From assembly GCA_027493405.1 (NCBI GenBank), contig JAOSKV010000046.1:255066-319065 (forward strand): 64,000 bases of DNA, written 5' to 3'. The stretch is from FEB-22 sp003105195. Its GTDB lineage: Bacteria; Pseudomonadota; Alphaproteobacteria; Rhizobiales; Xanthobacteraceae. The notes below the pieces were generated by a model. It was not told the origin of the DNA and did no database searches. It saw only the letters and a list, made by a program, of their open reading frames with translations. Positions within the stretch are counted from its first letter, which is position 1, and the number at the start of each line of letters is the position of its first letter. Positions 34,141-43,211 of this stretch are shown piece by piece. The position numbers were made by a program, and so were the translations under genes.

Positions 34141-35573
34141 AGGTCGCGCACTATTCCGCGCCGGGCGGCGAGACGGCGCCCGCGTCGCGCCGTCGCCTCC
34201 GGGTCGCGGTCTTCATCGACCACGACATCTTCGTGCGCCACTTCCTGCACAGCGGCGTGCTCCGGGACCTGTTCGCCCGCCACGAGGTCGACGTGATCGT
34301 CCCGCCCGAGGGGCACAAGCGGCTCTCCGCCGACCCGGCGCCGTACGTGGCCGGCGCGCGCCTGCACCGGCTGCCGCCGCATCCCGACCGCCATCGCCTG
34401 TGGGCGCGGCTGCTGCAGGTCACCTGCATGCGGCCGCGGCTCGACGCCGTCAGCCTCGAGCTGCGCCGGATGTGGCGGCTGGCGCTCACCGCCAAGGCCG
34501 AGATCCTCTACACGGCGGTCGGCGCGCCCGGCATCTATGCCGCGTTCCGCCGCTGGACCCTGGCGCGCGTCGCGAGGATCGAGAATCCCGCTCTCGATGC
34601 CCTGATGGCGAACCGCCACGACCTGGTCCTCATTCCGGGCACCCCGGATTCCCCGTTCAGCCAGGACATCCTCTACGAATGCAATCGGCGCGGCGTGCCC
34701 TGCGTCATGATCATGAACTCCTGGGACAACCCCTCGGGCAACCGGCTGGTGAGCGGGATGCCCGACCTCTATCTGGTCTGGGGCGAGCAGACCCGGCGAC
34801 ACGCGATCGACTTCCTCGGCGTCCCGCCGGAGCGCGCGCTCGCCTTCGGCGCGGCCCAGTTCGATCACTACCGGGAGCCGCCGCGCCTCGACCGGCGCGC
34901 CTTCGCGGCGCGCCACGGCATCGACCCGGGCCGCCGGATGCTGCTCTACGCGGGCGGGAGCCTGGGCACCGACGAGTTCGCCGATCTCGCGGTGCTCGAC
35001 GCCGCGATCGAGTCCGGCGCGATCGCGAACGCCACGGTGCTCTACCGGCCGCACCCTTGGGGCGGCGACGTCGATCGGGCACGCCGCATCCTGCAGGCGG
35101 GCTGGCGTCACGTGGTGATCGAATCCACGACCCGCGCCTATCTCGAGCGCCTGTGCGAGCGCGGGTATCACATCATGCTCGCGGACACCCGCGACACCCA
35201 CGACGTGCTTTCGAACATCGATGCGATCGTCTCGCCGATGTCGACCATCCTGGTCGAGGCGTTGCTTCACGGCAAGCCGACGATGTGCTACCTGCCGCTC
35301 GACGACGTCGAGGCGCGCCACTTCCAGGCCGTGCACCAGCTGACCCACTTCCGCGACGTGCAGACGAGCCCCCATGTCGTATTGGCGCGGAGCCGCGCCG
35401 AGCTCGTGCCGGCGATCCGAGGCCTGTTGGCGCAGAGCGACGATCTGGCGGTTGCCAGGCGTCTCGAGGACCTTGGCGCACACTTCGTGGCGCGCTTCGA
35501 CCGTTCCTACGGGGAGAGGCTCGTCGAGCTGGTGCAGCGCTTCGCCGCCGGTCGAACCGAGCGGGCGGACTGA
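34131..35573 (+). CDS. putative GT-B glycosyltransferase
   Basis: The 480-residue protein has an N-terminal Rossmann-like start (LRVAVFIDHDIFVRHF), a mid-region VLYRPHPWGGD and a C-terminal DVLSNIDAIVSPMSTILVEALLHGKPTMCY, which corresponds to the donor-site SxxS/E...P arrangement of GT-B enzymes resembling CDP-glycerol and sialyltransferase-like families. No membrane anchor is visible. The ATG overlaps the upstream stop by 10 bases. It probably adds a sugar to the surface glycan; donor and acceptor are unknown. Confidence 0.65.
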   Translation: MDVKVAHYSAPGGETAPASRRRLRVAVFIDHDIFVRHFLHSGVLRDLFARHEVDVIVPPEGHKRLSADPAPYVAGARLHRLPPHPDRHRLWARLLQVTCMRPRLDAVSLELRRMWRLALTAKAEILYTAVGAPGIYAAFRRWTLARVARIENPALDALMANRHDLVLIPGTPDSPFSQDILYECNRRGVPCVMIMNSWDNPSGNRLVSGMPDLYLVWGEQTRRHAIDFLGVPPERALAFGAAQFDHYREPPRLDRRAFAARHGIDPGRRMLLYAGGSLGTDEFADLAVLDAAIESGAIANATVLYRPHPWGGDVDRARRILQAGWRHVVIESTTRAYLERLCERGYHIMLADTRDTHDVLSNIDAIVSPMSTILVEALLHGKPTMCYLPLDDVEARHFQAVHQLTHFRDVQTSPHVVLARSRAELVPAIRGLLAQSDDLAVARRLEDLGAHFVARFDRSYGERLVELVQRFAAGRTERAD

Positions 35574-35575
35574 GC

Positions 35576-37339
35576 GTGTCGACGTCCTCCGGCCTGCAAC
35601 TGACGGCGCTCGGGGATGCGCGCCGCGTTGCCGGCGTGCTGCGCAACCACAAGCGCAGCGCCGCCCTGCTGGGGGTGCTGCTGGTCGCGGGTGGGATCTT
35701 CCAGGGCTTCGGACTGGCGCTGATCGCGCCGCTCATCACATTCATGCTCGGCAGCGGCAGTGAGCGCCTTCTGGCCCGGCTCGCCGCCTTCGGTATCGCA
35801 TTGGATGCGCGCACCGCGACCCTCGTTCTCGCCTCCGGCTTGGTGATCATGGTCGCGCTCGGCCATGCCCTGTCCGTGTGGCGCGTCCACGTCACGACGC
35901 GGCTCAACTACATTCTGGTGCGCGACTGGCAGAAGGCGATCCTGAGCAATCTCTTGGAAGAGGATCTCGTCGAGTCCAGATCCTCCCGTCTCGGCGCTCG
36001 CATACAGTCGCTCCTGCATCATCCCTTGCACGCGGCAAAATGCGTGCGGCGCCACATCGACCTCGCCTATCAGGTCACCAACCTGGTGGTGCTCTGCGCC
36101 GTCCTGCTGCTGAACTCGCCGATGCTGACCGTCCTGGTGTTCGGCACGCTTCTCCTCGCGAATATGCTCTTCGTCCGCCCCCTGCGCCGATCCGCGATTC
36201 GGGACGCCCATGCCTTGCGACCCGTGTTCGACGACCTTTCCGGCTATGCCGCCGAGCAGCTGATGGGCCTCACCCAGATCCGGCTCTACGGCGCGCAGGA
36301 GGCGAGCTGGAAGGGCTGGGCGCGGCGACTCGCCGAGTACACGCGCCTCCATCGGCACCAAGCCGTGCGCGAGGAGCTGGCGGCGGCCATCTTGCCCGTC
36401 ACGATTTCCGTGCTCATGCTTCTGCTGCTCGCCTACGTCCTGCTCGGCGCTGCGATGGACGTGACCGCGGCCTTCGCGACCATCGGCCTCTTCGCAGTCG
36501 TAGGGTCACGCATGCAGGCTGCGTTCGCGTCGAGTCAGCGCATCGCGATCGAGATCGGCACGCTGCGGCCCTCGCTTCACCTGGTGCTCGACAACGCGCG
36601 TGCACGGCCGACGGCCATTCGCGACGGGCGGACGATCGCGCGGGTCGCGCAGCGGGTCGCCTTCGAGGACGTCAGCTATGCCTATCCGGGCGGCGAGGGT
36701 GTCCATGGCCTCTCATTCGCCCTGCTGCGTGGAACCGTCACGGTCTTGTGCGGTCCGTCCGGCTCGGGGAAGTCGACCACCGTGGCGCTGCTCGCGGGCC
36801 TGATCAGGCCGCAGGCGGGCCGGATCTGGATCGACGACGTCGATCTGGCCGAGGTGCTGCCGCACGCGTGGTTCCGGCGGGTGTCCGTCGTCATGCAGGA
36901 GTCGCCGCTCTTCGCCGGCACGATTCGCGAGAACATCCGGATGGGACGGCCAGAGGCGGATGACGCCGCCGTGGTTGCGGCCGCCGAGCGGGCGGCGGTG
37001 CACGAGACCATCCAGCGTCTGCCGGACGGCTACGACACGGTCGTGGCCGAGCGGGGCCAGACCCTGTCCGGTGGGCAGGTGCAACGTATCGCGCTCGCGC
37101 GGGCATTCATTCGCGAGCCCGACATCCTGATCCTCGACGAGGCGACGAATGCCGTCGATGAGGACACGCAGTCGAAGATCCTCGACGCGCTGTTCGACTT
37201 CGCCAGCCGAGGCGGGATCGTGGTCGTGGTCACTCACCGCACCGAGGCGATGCGGGCGATCGGCCGCTCGATCGTCCTCGAAAGCGGGCGGATGGTTGCG
37301 GAGCCGCCGCTCGCCGCGTCCGCGCTCGCCGGCGCGTGA
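35576..37339 (+). CDS. ABC exporter, fused membrane and ATPase domains (MsbA/PglK-like)
   Basis: This 587-residue half-transporter has about six membrane helices in residues 30-310 and an ATPase domain from about 362. Walker A is GPSGSGKST (393-401), the Q-loop is VVMQESPLF, the signature is LSGGQ, Walker B is ILILDEAT and the H-loop is VVTHR. Half-transporters of this kind flip lipid-linked oligosaccharides (PglK) or lipid A (MsbA). In a nonulosonate/glycan operon it is the best candidate for the flippase of the assembled unit. The start is a GTG two bases after the previous stop. Confidence 0.9.
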   Translation: MSTSSGLQLTALGDARRVAGVLRNHKRSAALLGVLLVAGGIFQGFGLALIAPLITFMLGSGSERLLARLAAFGIALDARTATLVLASGLVIMVALGHALSVWRVHVTTRLNYILVRDWQKAILSNLLEEDLVESRSSRLGARIQSLLHHPLHAAKCVRRHIDLAYQVTNLVVLCAVLLLNSPMLTVLVFGTLLLANMLFVRPLRRSAIRDAHALRPVFDDLSGYAAEQLMGLTQIRLYGAQEASWKGWARRLAEYTRLHRHQAVREELAAAILPVTISVLMLLLLAYVLLGAAMDVTAAFATIGLFAVVGSRMQAAFASSQRIAIEIGTLRPSLHLVLDNARARPTAIRDGRTIARVAQRVAFEDVSYAYPGGEGVHGLSFALLRGTVTVLCGPSGSGKSTTVALLAGLIRPQAGRIWIDDVDLAEVLPHAWFRRVSVVMQESPLFAGTIRENIRMGRPEADDAAVVAAAERAAVHETIQRLPDGYDTVVAERGQTLSGGQVQRIALARAFIREPDILILDEATNAVDEDTQSKILDALFDFASRGGIVVVVTHRTEAMRAIGRSIVLESGRMVAEPPLAASALAGA

Positions 37340-37352
37340 GTCCTCTTCGGAG

Positions 37353-38789
37353 ATGATTCGTCGCATGATCGGTCGGATGCGCTCTTGGGTGCGGAAAACG
37401 CGCATCGCCGCTTCGGCGGAGGCCCGCCTGCGGTTCCCGGGCTGGCGCCGGGCCGTGGTCCGCAAGGCGGTGGCGCAGTTTCAATCCAACCGGGCGTCCG
37501 GAGCGTCGTTCGGGCAGAAGCGTCGCCGACGCATCGCCGCCCTCGCCGATCTCGATCGTCGCTTCGAATGGCTCGATCGCGTGTCCGCCAGTCGCGATGT
37601 GGAGATCGTCCACGTGCCGCGCGACATTTTCCGGCCTGTATTTCAAGCTGTTCTCCAGCTCAACGGCTACAGGCCCGTCGATGTCCTCGGCGAGAACTCG
37701 ATGCGCCGCTACTATCAACCGGAGCTCAAGGCGTATCGCGAGCGATATCGTCGCTATTGCGCGGACATCGGTCGCGATCTCGTGCGGTTGTACGGAATCG
37801 AGGGCGTGCTCCTGCCCAAGCTGAACGACGACTGGATCATCGACGTCCTGATGGGATTTCGTCAGGCCGGCCTCCCCGTGGTGGTCCAGGATCGTGAACA
37901 TGGGATCACTCCCAAGCGGATGGAGGTCTATCCGGCGTACTTTCGCCCGCTCATCGGCGACCTCATGTCCGAGCGGTTGCTGCTCAGCAACTTCATCCAT
38001 CGCGACTTCTTCCGCCTGGCCGGATATCCGGAGGATCGACTCGTGGTGACCGGCAAGCCGGACGCCGACTTCTGGACCTACCCGCCGCCCGTGCGCCGCC
38101 GCGCGCAGATCGATCCCCGCCTGAGGGATGACCGCACTCTGCTCGTGTTCTTCGCCTTCGGCCGCTACAACTACCTGAACTTCTTCTACGCGGGCGAGCA
38201 GCGCGACTGGACGCCGCTCGGCCGCGAGATCCACGAGGTCTTGTTCGAGATACTCGCCCGGCACAAAGGGCGTCTGCAGATCGTCTACAAGATCGGCGGC
38301 AAGCCCGTGCGCGACAATTTCCTCGGCGCGCAGGAGTTCCTCGAAAAGGCCGCGGCGCTCGACCCGCACGGCGTCGTCGTGCTGGACAGCCGTGTCTCCA
38401 CTCTCGATCTCCTGCGCGTCAGCGACGGCACGCTCGGCTTTCATACCCTCGGCCTGGTCGAAGCCATGTTTACCGACCAGCCGGTGATCTACGCAGCCTG
38501 GGGTGAGTTGTTCGACGACATCAAGACGACCCTCATGCCGTTCCACGAAAGCGGCGGCCTGGTCTGGTGCAGGTCGCCCGCCGAGCTCTCGACCACCCTG
38601 GAGCGGTTCGCGGCCTCGCCCCGATCCCTGGCGATGACCCGCGAGCAGGAACAGGCACGGCGCGCGTTCCGCGAGACCTGGTACTTCGAGCCGGACGGCC
38701 GGACCTCCGAGCGCGTGCTGGACGCCACCCTCGAAGCCATCGACGAATTCCGCAGGAGCAAGACGGGGCCATGCCAAGAGAAATCGTGA
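37353..38789 (+). CDS. putative surface-carbohydrate GT-B-like protein
   Basis: The 478-residue protein has a basic N-terminus with no signal peptide, then LPKLNDDWIIDVLMGFRQAGLPVVVQDREHGI near 155, and a C-terminal half with GRLQIVYKIGGKP and TLGFHTLGLVEAMFTDQPVIYAAWGE, which resembles the donor site of GT-B capsule-type transferases. No named family is recognised. It shares the overall plan of the genes at 32491 and 34131. ATG 37353 has a purine-rich site (cggagatg) just before it. Its end overlaps the NeuB-like start by 19 bp. Confidence 0.6.
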   Translation: MIRRMIGRMRSWVRKTRIAASAEARLRFPGWRRAVVRKAVAQFQSNRASGASFGQKRRRRIAALADLDRRFEWLDRVSASRDVEIVHVPRDIFRPVFQAVLQLNGYRPVDVLGENSMRRYYQPELKAYRERYRRYCADIGRDLVRLYGIEGVLLPKLNDDWIIDVLMGFRQAGLPVVVQDREHGITPKRMEVYPAYFRPLIGDLMSERLLLSNFIHRDFFRLAGYPEDRLVVTGKPDADFWTYPPPVRRRAQIDPRLRDDRTLLVFFAFGRYNYLNFFYAGEQRDWTPLGREIHEVLFEILARHKGRLQIVYKIGGKPVRDNFLGAQEFLEKAAALDPHGVVVLDSRVSTLDLLRVSDGTLGFHTLGLVEAMFTDQPVIYAAWGELFDDIKTTLMPFHESGGLVWCRSPAELSTTLERFAASPRSLAMTREQEQARRAFRETWYFEPDGRTSERVLDATLEAIDEFRRSKTGPCQEKS

Positions 38790-39841
38790 TCGACGACCGA
38801 GGCATCGGCGAGCAGGCTCCCTGCTACGTGATCGCCGAGATCGGCGCCAACCATCAGGGCGATTTCGCCAAGGCGCGCGATATCATCCGCGCCGCCAAGC
38901 TCGCGGGTGCCGATGCGGTCAAGTTCCAGAAGCGGCACAACCGGACCCTCTACACCCGGGAGGCGTTCGACCGGCCCTACGAGAACCGCAACAGCTACGG
39001 CGCGACCTATGGCCTGCACCGCGAGGCGCTGGAGCTCGACCGCGCGCAGTTCGCCGAGCTCACCGCCTACGCCCGGGAGGTCGGGATCACGCTGTTCTCG
39101 ACCGCGTTCGACATCGCGAGCGCCGACTTCCTGGCGCAGTTCGACCCGCCGGCCTACAAGATCGCTTCCGGCGACCTGCGCACGCTGCCGTTGATCCGGC
39201 ACGTCGCGCGCTTCGGCAAGCCGGTCATCATCTCGACCGGCGGCGCCACGCTCGACGACGTCCGGCGCGCCTACGAGCTGATCCTGCCGATCAACAGCCA
39301 GCTGGTGATCATGCAGTGCACCTCCGGCTATCCGCCGGAGTTCGACCAGCTCGACCTGCGCGTGATCGAGACCTACCGGCGCGAGTTCCCCGAGGCCATC
39401 ATCGGCCTGTCCTCTCACGACAGCGGCATCGCCATGGCGCTGGTCGGATACGTACTGGGCGCACGGGTCATCGAGAAGCACTTCACCCTGAATCGTGCGC
39501 TCAAGGGGACCGACCAGGCCTTCTCGCTCGAACCCGGCGGAATGACCAAGCTCGTGCGCGACCTCCACCGCGCGCAGGTCGCGCTCGGCGACGGCGTCAA
39601 GAAGGTCTATCCGGCGGAAGTGGACCCCATCGTCAAGATGAGCAAGAAGCTGGTGGCGGCGCGCGCGCTCCCGGCCGGTCACGTCCTGGATCCGGCGGAC
39701 GTGGAGATGCGCTCTCCGGGCGACGGACTCTCGGCGATGCACTATGACGAGGTGGTGGGACGCAGGTTGAATGTGCCGCTCGCGGTAGAAGCCGACATCA
39801 CCCTCGAAATGCTCTCCGACCAGCGGCGTGCGGCCGAATGA
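38771..39841 (+). CDS. second nonulosonate synthase (NeuB/LegI-like)
   Basis: The 356-residue PEP-condensing synthase has YVIAEIGANHQGD near 18, GADAVKFQKR, FSTAFD, PAYKIASGDL, CTSGYPPEF, GLSSHDSG, VIEKHFTL and a SAF domain with GHVLDPADVEMRSPG. The EIGANHQGD and GDL forms are closer to NeuB/LegI/SpsE than to PseI, so this is a distinct enzyme and not a duplicate of the gene at 31417. Together with the SDR and the NeuA-like gene downstream it suggests a second nonulosonic acid such as a legionaminic or Kdn-like sugar. The upstream enzymes for that substrate are not in the window. Confidence 0.87.
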   Translation: MPREIVIDDRGIGEQAPCYVIAEIGANHQGDFAKARDIIRAAKLAGADAVKFQKRHNRTLYTREAFDRPYENRNSYGATYGLHREALELDRAQFAELTAYAREVGITLFSTAFDIASADFLAQFDPPAYKIASGDLRTLPLIRHVARFGKPVIISTGGATLDDVRRAYELILPINSQLVIMQCTSGYPPEFDQLDLRVIETYRREFPEAIIGLSSHDSGIAMALVGYVLGARVIEKHFTLNRALKGTDQAFSLEPGGMTKLVRDLHRAQVALGDGVKKVYPAEVDPIVKMSKKLVAARALPAGHVLDPADVEMRSPGDGLSAMHYDEVVGRRLNVPLAVEADITLEMLSDQRRAAE

Positions 39842-40656
39842 GCGATCCCCTGTTCGATTTCACGGACCGCGTCGCCGTCGTGACCGGCGGCATGGGGAAG
39901 CTCGGCCGCGCCTATGCGTGCGCGCTCGCCGAGCGCGGCGCGCGCGTCGCGGTCGTCGACACCATGGCGGATGCGCCGGCGGGCGATGCCGCGTTCGTCG
40001 CGCATCTCGCGGCCGGGCGCGTCGCCGCCTTCCCGGCCGACATCACGGATCGCGGCGCGCTCGAGCAGGCGGTCGACGCCATCGCGGCGGCCTGGGGCGT
40101 GCCGCACATCCTGGTCAACAACGCCGCCATCGATGCGCCGCCCGACGCGCCCCTTTCGGAGAACGGCCCGTTCGAGACCTATCCGGCCGAGTCGCTCGAC
40201 CGGATCTTGGCCGTCAACGTCAAGGGCGCGGTGCAGTGTTGCCAGGTCGTCGGCGGGCGCATGGCGCGGGCAGGGCGGGGCGCGATCGTGAACATCTCGT
40301 CGATCTACGGCCTGCTCTCGCCGGTCCAGGACATCTACGGGTACCGCCGCCGCGGCGGCGAGGACTTCTACAAGCCGGTCGGCTACTCGGTCTCGAAGTC
40401 CGCGATCCTCAATCTCACGCGCTACCTCGCGACCTATTGGGCGCGTGCCGGTGTGCGCGTGAACACGCTCACGCTGGCCGGCGTGTTCGACGACCAGCAC
40501 CCGGAGTTCCTGAAGGCCTATTGCGAGCGCATGCCGCTCGGCCGCATGGCGCGGCGCGAGGAGGCGGTCGGCCCGCTCCTGTTCCTCGTCTCCGACGCGG
40601 CCTCCTATGTCACGGGCGCGAACCTGGTGGCCGACGGCGGATGGACCGCGTGGTGA
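39838..40656 (+). CDS. short-chain dehydrogenase (PtmA-like)
   Basis: This classical SDR of 272 residues has the cofactor motif TGGMGKLG near 17, NNAAID near 98, the catalytic Ser in ISSIYG and YSVSK for Tyr and Lys. The ending VTGANLVADGGW is a family signature. It overlaps the NeuB-like stop by four bases (ATGA) and precedes a CMP-sugar synthetase, an order also seen with PtmA-PtmB in legionaminic acid loci. It may reduce or oxidise the nonulosonic acid or a precursor. The exact reaction is not known from sequence. Confidence 0.82.
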   Translation: MSDPLFDFTDRVAVVTGGMGKLGRAYACALAERGARVAVVDTMADAPAGDAAFVAHLAAGRVAAFPADITDRGALEQAVDAIAAAWGVPHILVNNAAIDAPPDAPLSENGPFETYPAESLDRILAVNVKGAVQCCQVVGGRMARAGRGAIVNISSIYGLLSPVQDIYGYRRRGGEDFYKPVGYSVSKSAILNLTRYLATYWARAGVRVNTLTLAGVFDDQHPEFLKAYCERMPLGRMARREEAVGPLLFLVSDAASYVTGANLVADGGWTAW

Positions 40657-40690
40657 GCTCCGGCGTGGCCTTCGTCTCGGGCGGTGAACG

Positions 40691-41440
40691 ATGACCGATC
40701 CCGCCCGGCCGCGTGCGGTCGCGCTGGTCCCGGCCCGCGGCGGCTCCAAGCGCGTGCCGCGGAAGAACGTCCGTTCGCTCGCCGGCCATCCGCTCATCGC
40801 CTATTCGATCGCCGCGGCCCGCCGCAGCGGCGTGTTCGATGCGGTCGTCGTCTCGACCGACGATGCCGAGACCGCGGAGATCGCGGTCCGCTACGGCGCC
40901 GAGGTGCCGTTCCTGCGCCCGCCGCAGCTCGCCACCGACACCTCGCCGGACATCGAGTGGGTCGTCGACACCCTCGAGCGGCTGGCGGCCGGCGGGCGAA
41001 GTTTCGACTGCTTCTCGATCCTGCGTCCGACCAACCCCTTCCGCACCGACGATACGGTGCGCCGCGCCTGGCAGCTGTTCCTGCGCCATCCCGAGGCGCA
41101 TTCGCTGCGCGCCGTCCAGCCCTGCGGAGAGCATCCCGGCAAGATGTGGGTCATTCGCGGCGAGGTCATGTATCCGCTGCTGCCGTTCCGGATCGGCGAC
41201 ACGCCCTGGCACTCGAACCAGTACGCGGCGCTCCCGGAAATCTACGTGCAGAATGCCAGCCTCGAGATCGCCCGCGTCGCGACGGCGCTCGAGGGTCGCA
41301 GCATCGCCGGCGAGATCGTGATCCCCTTCGTCACCGAGGGCCACGAAGGCGTCGACGTCAATACGCCGGCGGATTGGGAATTCGTCGAGTTCCTGCTCGA
41401 GCGTGGCAAGCTGGCCCTGCCCGAGCCGGTGATCGCGTAG
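40691..41440 (+). CDS. acylneuraminate cytidylyltransferase-like (NeuA/PtmB)
   Basis: The 249-residue CMP-sugar synthetase has VALVPARGGSKRVPRKNVR near residue 10, the CTP-binding P-loop of NeuA, then VVVSTDDAETAEIA and LRPTNPFRTDDTVR, the metal/nucleotide site. VDVNTPADWEFVEF near the end matches NeuA/PtmB. It should activate the product of the NeuB-like synthase with CTP. It is clearly different from the SpsF-type enzyme at 28605, so the operon encodes two activation enzymes. Full length for the family. Confidence 0.87.
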   Translation: MTDPARPRAVALVPARGGSKRVPRKNVRSLAGHPLIAYSIAAARRSGVFDAVVVSTDDAETAEIAVRYGAEVPFLRPPQLATDTSPDIEWVVDTLERLAAGGRSFDCFSILRPTNPFRTDDTVRRAWQLFLRHPEAHSLRAVQPCGEHPGKMWVIRGEVMYPLLPFRIGDTPWHSNQYAALPEIYVQNASLEIARVATALEGRSIAGEIVIPFVTEGHEGVDVNTPADWEFVEFLLERGKLALPEPVIA

Positions 41441-41504
41441 TGGTCGACGGATCGTCACGGACGGCCGTGACCCGACGATCTCTGCAGCCGAGGAGGAGAT
41501 TCGT

Positions 41505-42284
41505 GTGCTGAACCTGCTGGAACGCGTCAAGGGCCGCTGGCGGAGACGTCGGAACGGGCGGGTCCCGATTCCGGACGACGTCGTGCACAAGGCGCGTCGC
41601 GCGAACGACGCCTTCTTCAGCATGCTGGGCGTCGACCAGCAGGCGGTCCGCCGACGGCACCGCGAGCTGTCGGCCGCGCTCGGCCTGCGCACCGACGACG
41701 ACGAGAGCGTCCACCGGCTCGCCTTCACGGCCCTGCAGATGTCCGGCTTCGATCCCGCCAACATTCTCGAGCTCGGCACCCTGCACGGCGAGGCGACGAT
41801 CCATCTCGCCACGCTCTTTCCCCGCGCGACGATCCATACGGTCGAGCTGCCGGCGGACGATCCCCTGCTCGCGACCTGGCACGGCGACAGCGCGAAGCGC
41901 GACGCGGACATGACCGCGCGCTTCGCGCCTCACGCCAACATCCGGCAGATCCGGGCGAACACCTTCGATCTGCCCGCCCTGGACTTGCCGTGCTTCGACC
42001 TCGTCTGGCTCGATGCCGGGCACCACTACCCGGAGGTCGCCTGGGACCATGCCTATTGTCTCGGCCGCCTGCGCGCCGGCGGCTGGCTGCTCAGCGACGA
42101 CATCATGGTGCCCGACGGGCGCGATCCGGCGCTGCGCAACGAGGACTTCGCGCCGTTCCGGGTCATCGAGTACGTCAAGGCCCGCAAGCCCTGGGCGAAC
42201 GGCCTTCTTCTGAAACGGGAAAATCCCAAGCGGTACCTGCAGAACCGCAAGTACATCGCGTGGTTCCACAAGAGCGTCGCGTGA
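41505..42284 (+). CDS. class I SAM-dependent methyltransferase
   Basis: The 259-residue enzyme has a core LELGTLHGEATIHLATLFP near 87, HTVELPADD and FDLVWLDAGHHYPEVAWDHAYCL, a Methyltransf_24-like layout with an Asp/His metal-type motif. The GTG start is supported by a strong Shine-Dalgarno run, aggaggagat at 41491-41500. It is separated by 64 bp from the CMP-sugar synthetase and probably belongs to the same operon. It could O-methylate a sugar of the glycan; the acceptor is unknown. Confidence 0.8.
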   Translation: MLNLLERVKGRWRRRRNGRVPIPDDVVHKARRANDAFFSMLGVDQQAVRRRHRELSAALGLRTDDDESVHRLAFTALQMSGFDPANILELGTLHGEATIHLATLFPRATIHTVELPADDPLLATWHGDSAKRDADMTARFAPHANIRQIRANTFDLPALDLPCFDLVWLDAGHHYPEVAWDHAYCLGRLRAGGWLLSDDIMVPDGRDPALRNEDFAPFRVIEYVKARKPWANGLLLKRENPKRYLQNRKYIAWFHKSVA

Positions 42285-42390
42285 TCATCGCGTCCGACAT
42301 TCGGCGTCAGCTGCTGCGGCAGCATGTACGGCATCCTGCGGGCCGCGGTCAGTCCGCCGACCGTGGCATGGCGCATTGCGGGGAGCGCGT

Positions 42391-43211
42391 GTGTTCACGG
42401 CCGTAAAGAGGGCGACGAAGAGCGTTCTGATCTCGGCGCTGTTCGCGAGGCGGCCACTGGCGCTCGCACCGCGCCTGATCGACCGGTTGCGCATGGACCC
42501 ACGCTTCCAGGCCGGGGCGGCCGCGCCCGAGGCGCGGATGCTGTTCACGGTGCTCAGCCGCGTCGGTGAATCGCGCGCCCAGCTGTTCCAGGATCTCTGG
42601 GTGCTCGAGCAGACGAACTTCCTGAGGAACGGTTTCTTCGTGGAGATCGGCGCCTTCGATGGGGAGCATCTCAGCAACACGTACCTGCTGGAACGCACCT
42701 ACGGCTGGAGCGGGATCCTTGCGGAGCCCGACCCGCGCCACCGCGAGGCCCTGAAGAAGCGGACTCGCTCCTCGATCAGCGATCGCTGCGTGGCCGCCCG
42801 GAGCGGCGAGACGGTCGAGTTCTGGGCGGCGTCGGTTCCCGAGCTCTCGACGATCGGGCGCTATGCCGACAGCGACTATCACGCGAGCCGCCGCCTGCAG
42901 CACGAGACGCACCGCCTCGAGACGATCTCGCTGCTGGATCTGCTGAAGGCGCACGGCGCCCCCCGGTCGTCGACTACCTGAGCATCGACACCGAGGGCAG
43001 CGAATACGAGATCCTCGAAGCTTTCGATTTCGGGTCCCACGACGTGCGCCTGATCACGGTCGAGCACAACCACGGCCCCAACCAGGCGAAGCTGCACGCG
43101 CTGCTCTCGGCGAAGGGGTATCGCCAGACCTTGCCCGACTGGTCTCAATTCGAGGCCTGGTACGTCAAGCAGGGCAGTTTCGCGCCCGGCGCGGGCGCGG
43201 CTTCGCCATGA
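42391..43211 (+). CDS. FkbM-family methyltransferase, frameshifted
   Basis: The product reads FVEIGAFDGEHLSNTYLLER near 85, GILAEPDPRHREALKK, and after the break YLSIDTEGSEYEILEAFDF, the hallmark of FkbM methyltransferases that O-methylate sugars. The first frame stops soon after a C-rich run at 42959-42964 (GCGCCCCCCGG). The conserved part continues in another frame to TGA 43209-43211, so one base is probably missing. GTG 42391 is the likeliest start. The stop overlaps the start of the next glycosyltransferase (ATGA). Confidence 0.78.
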
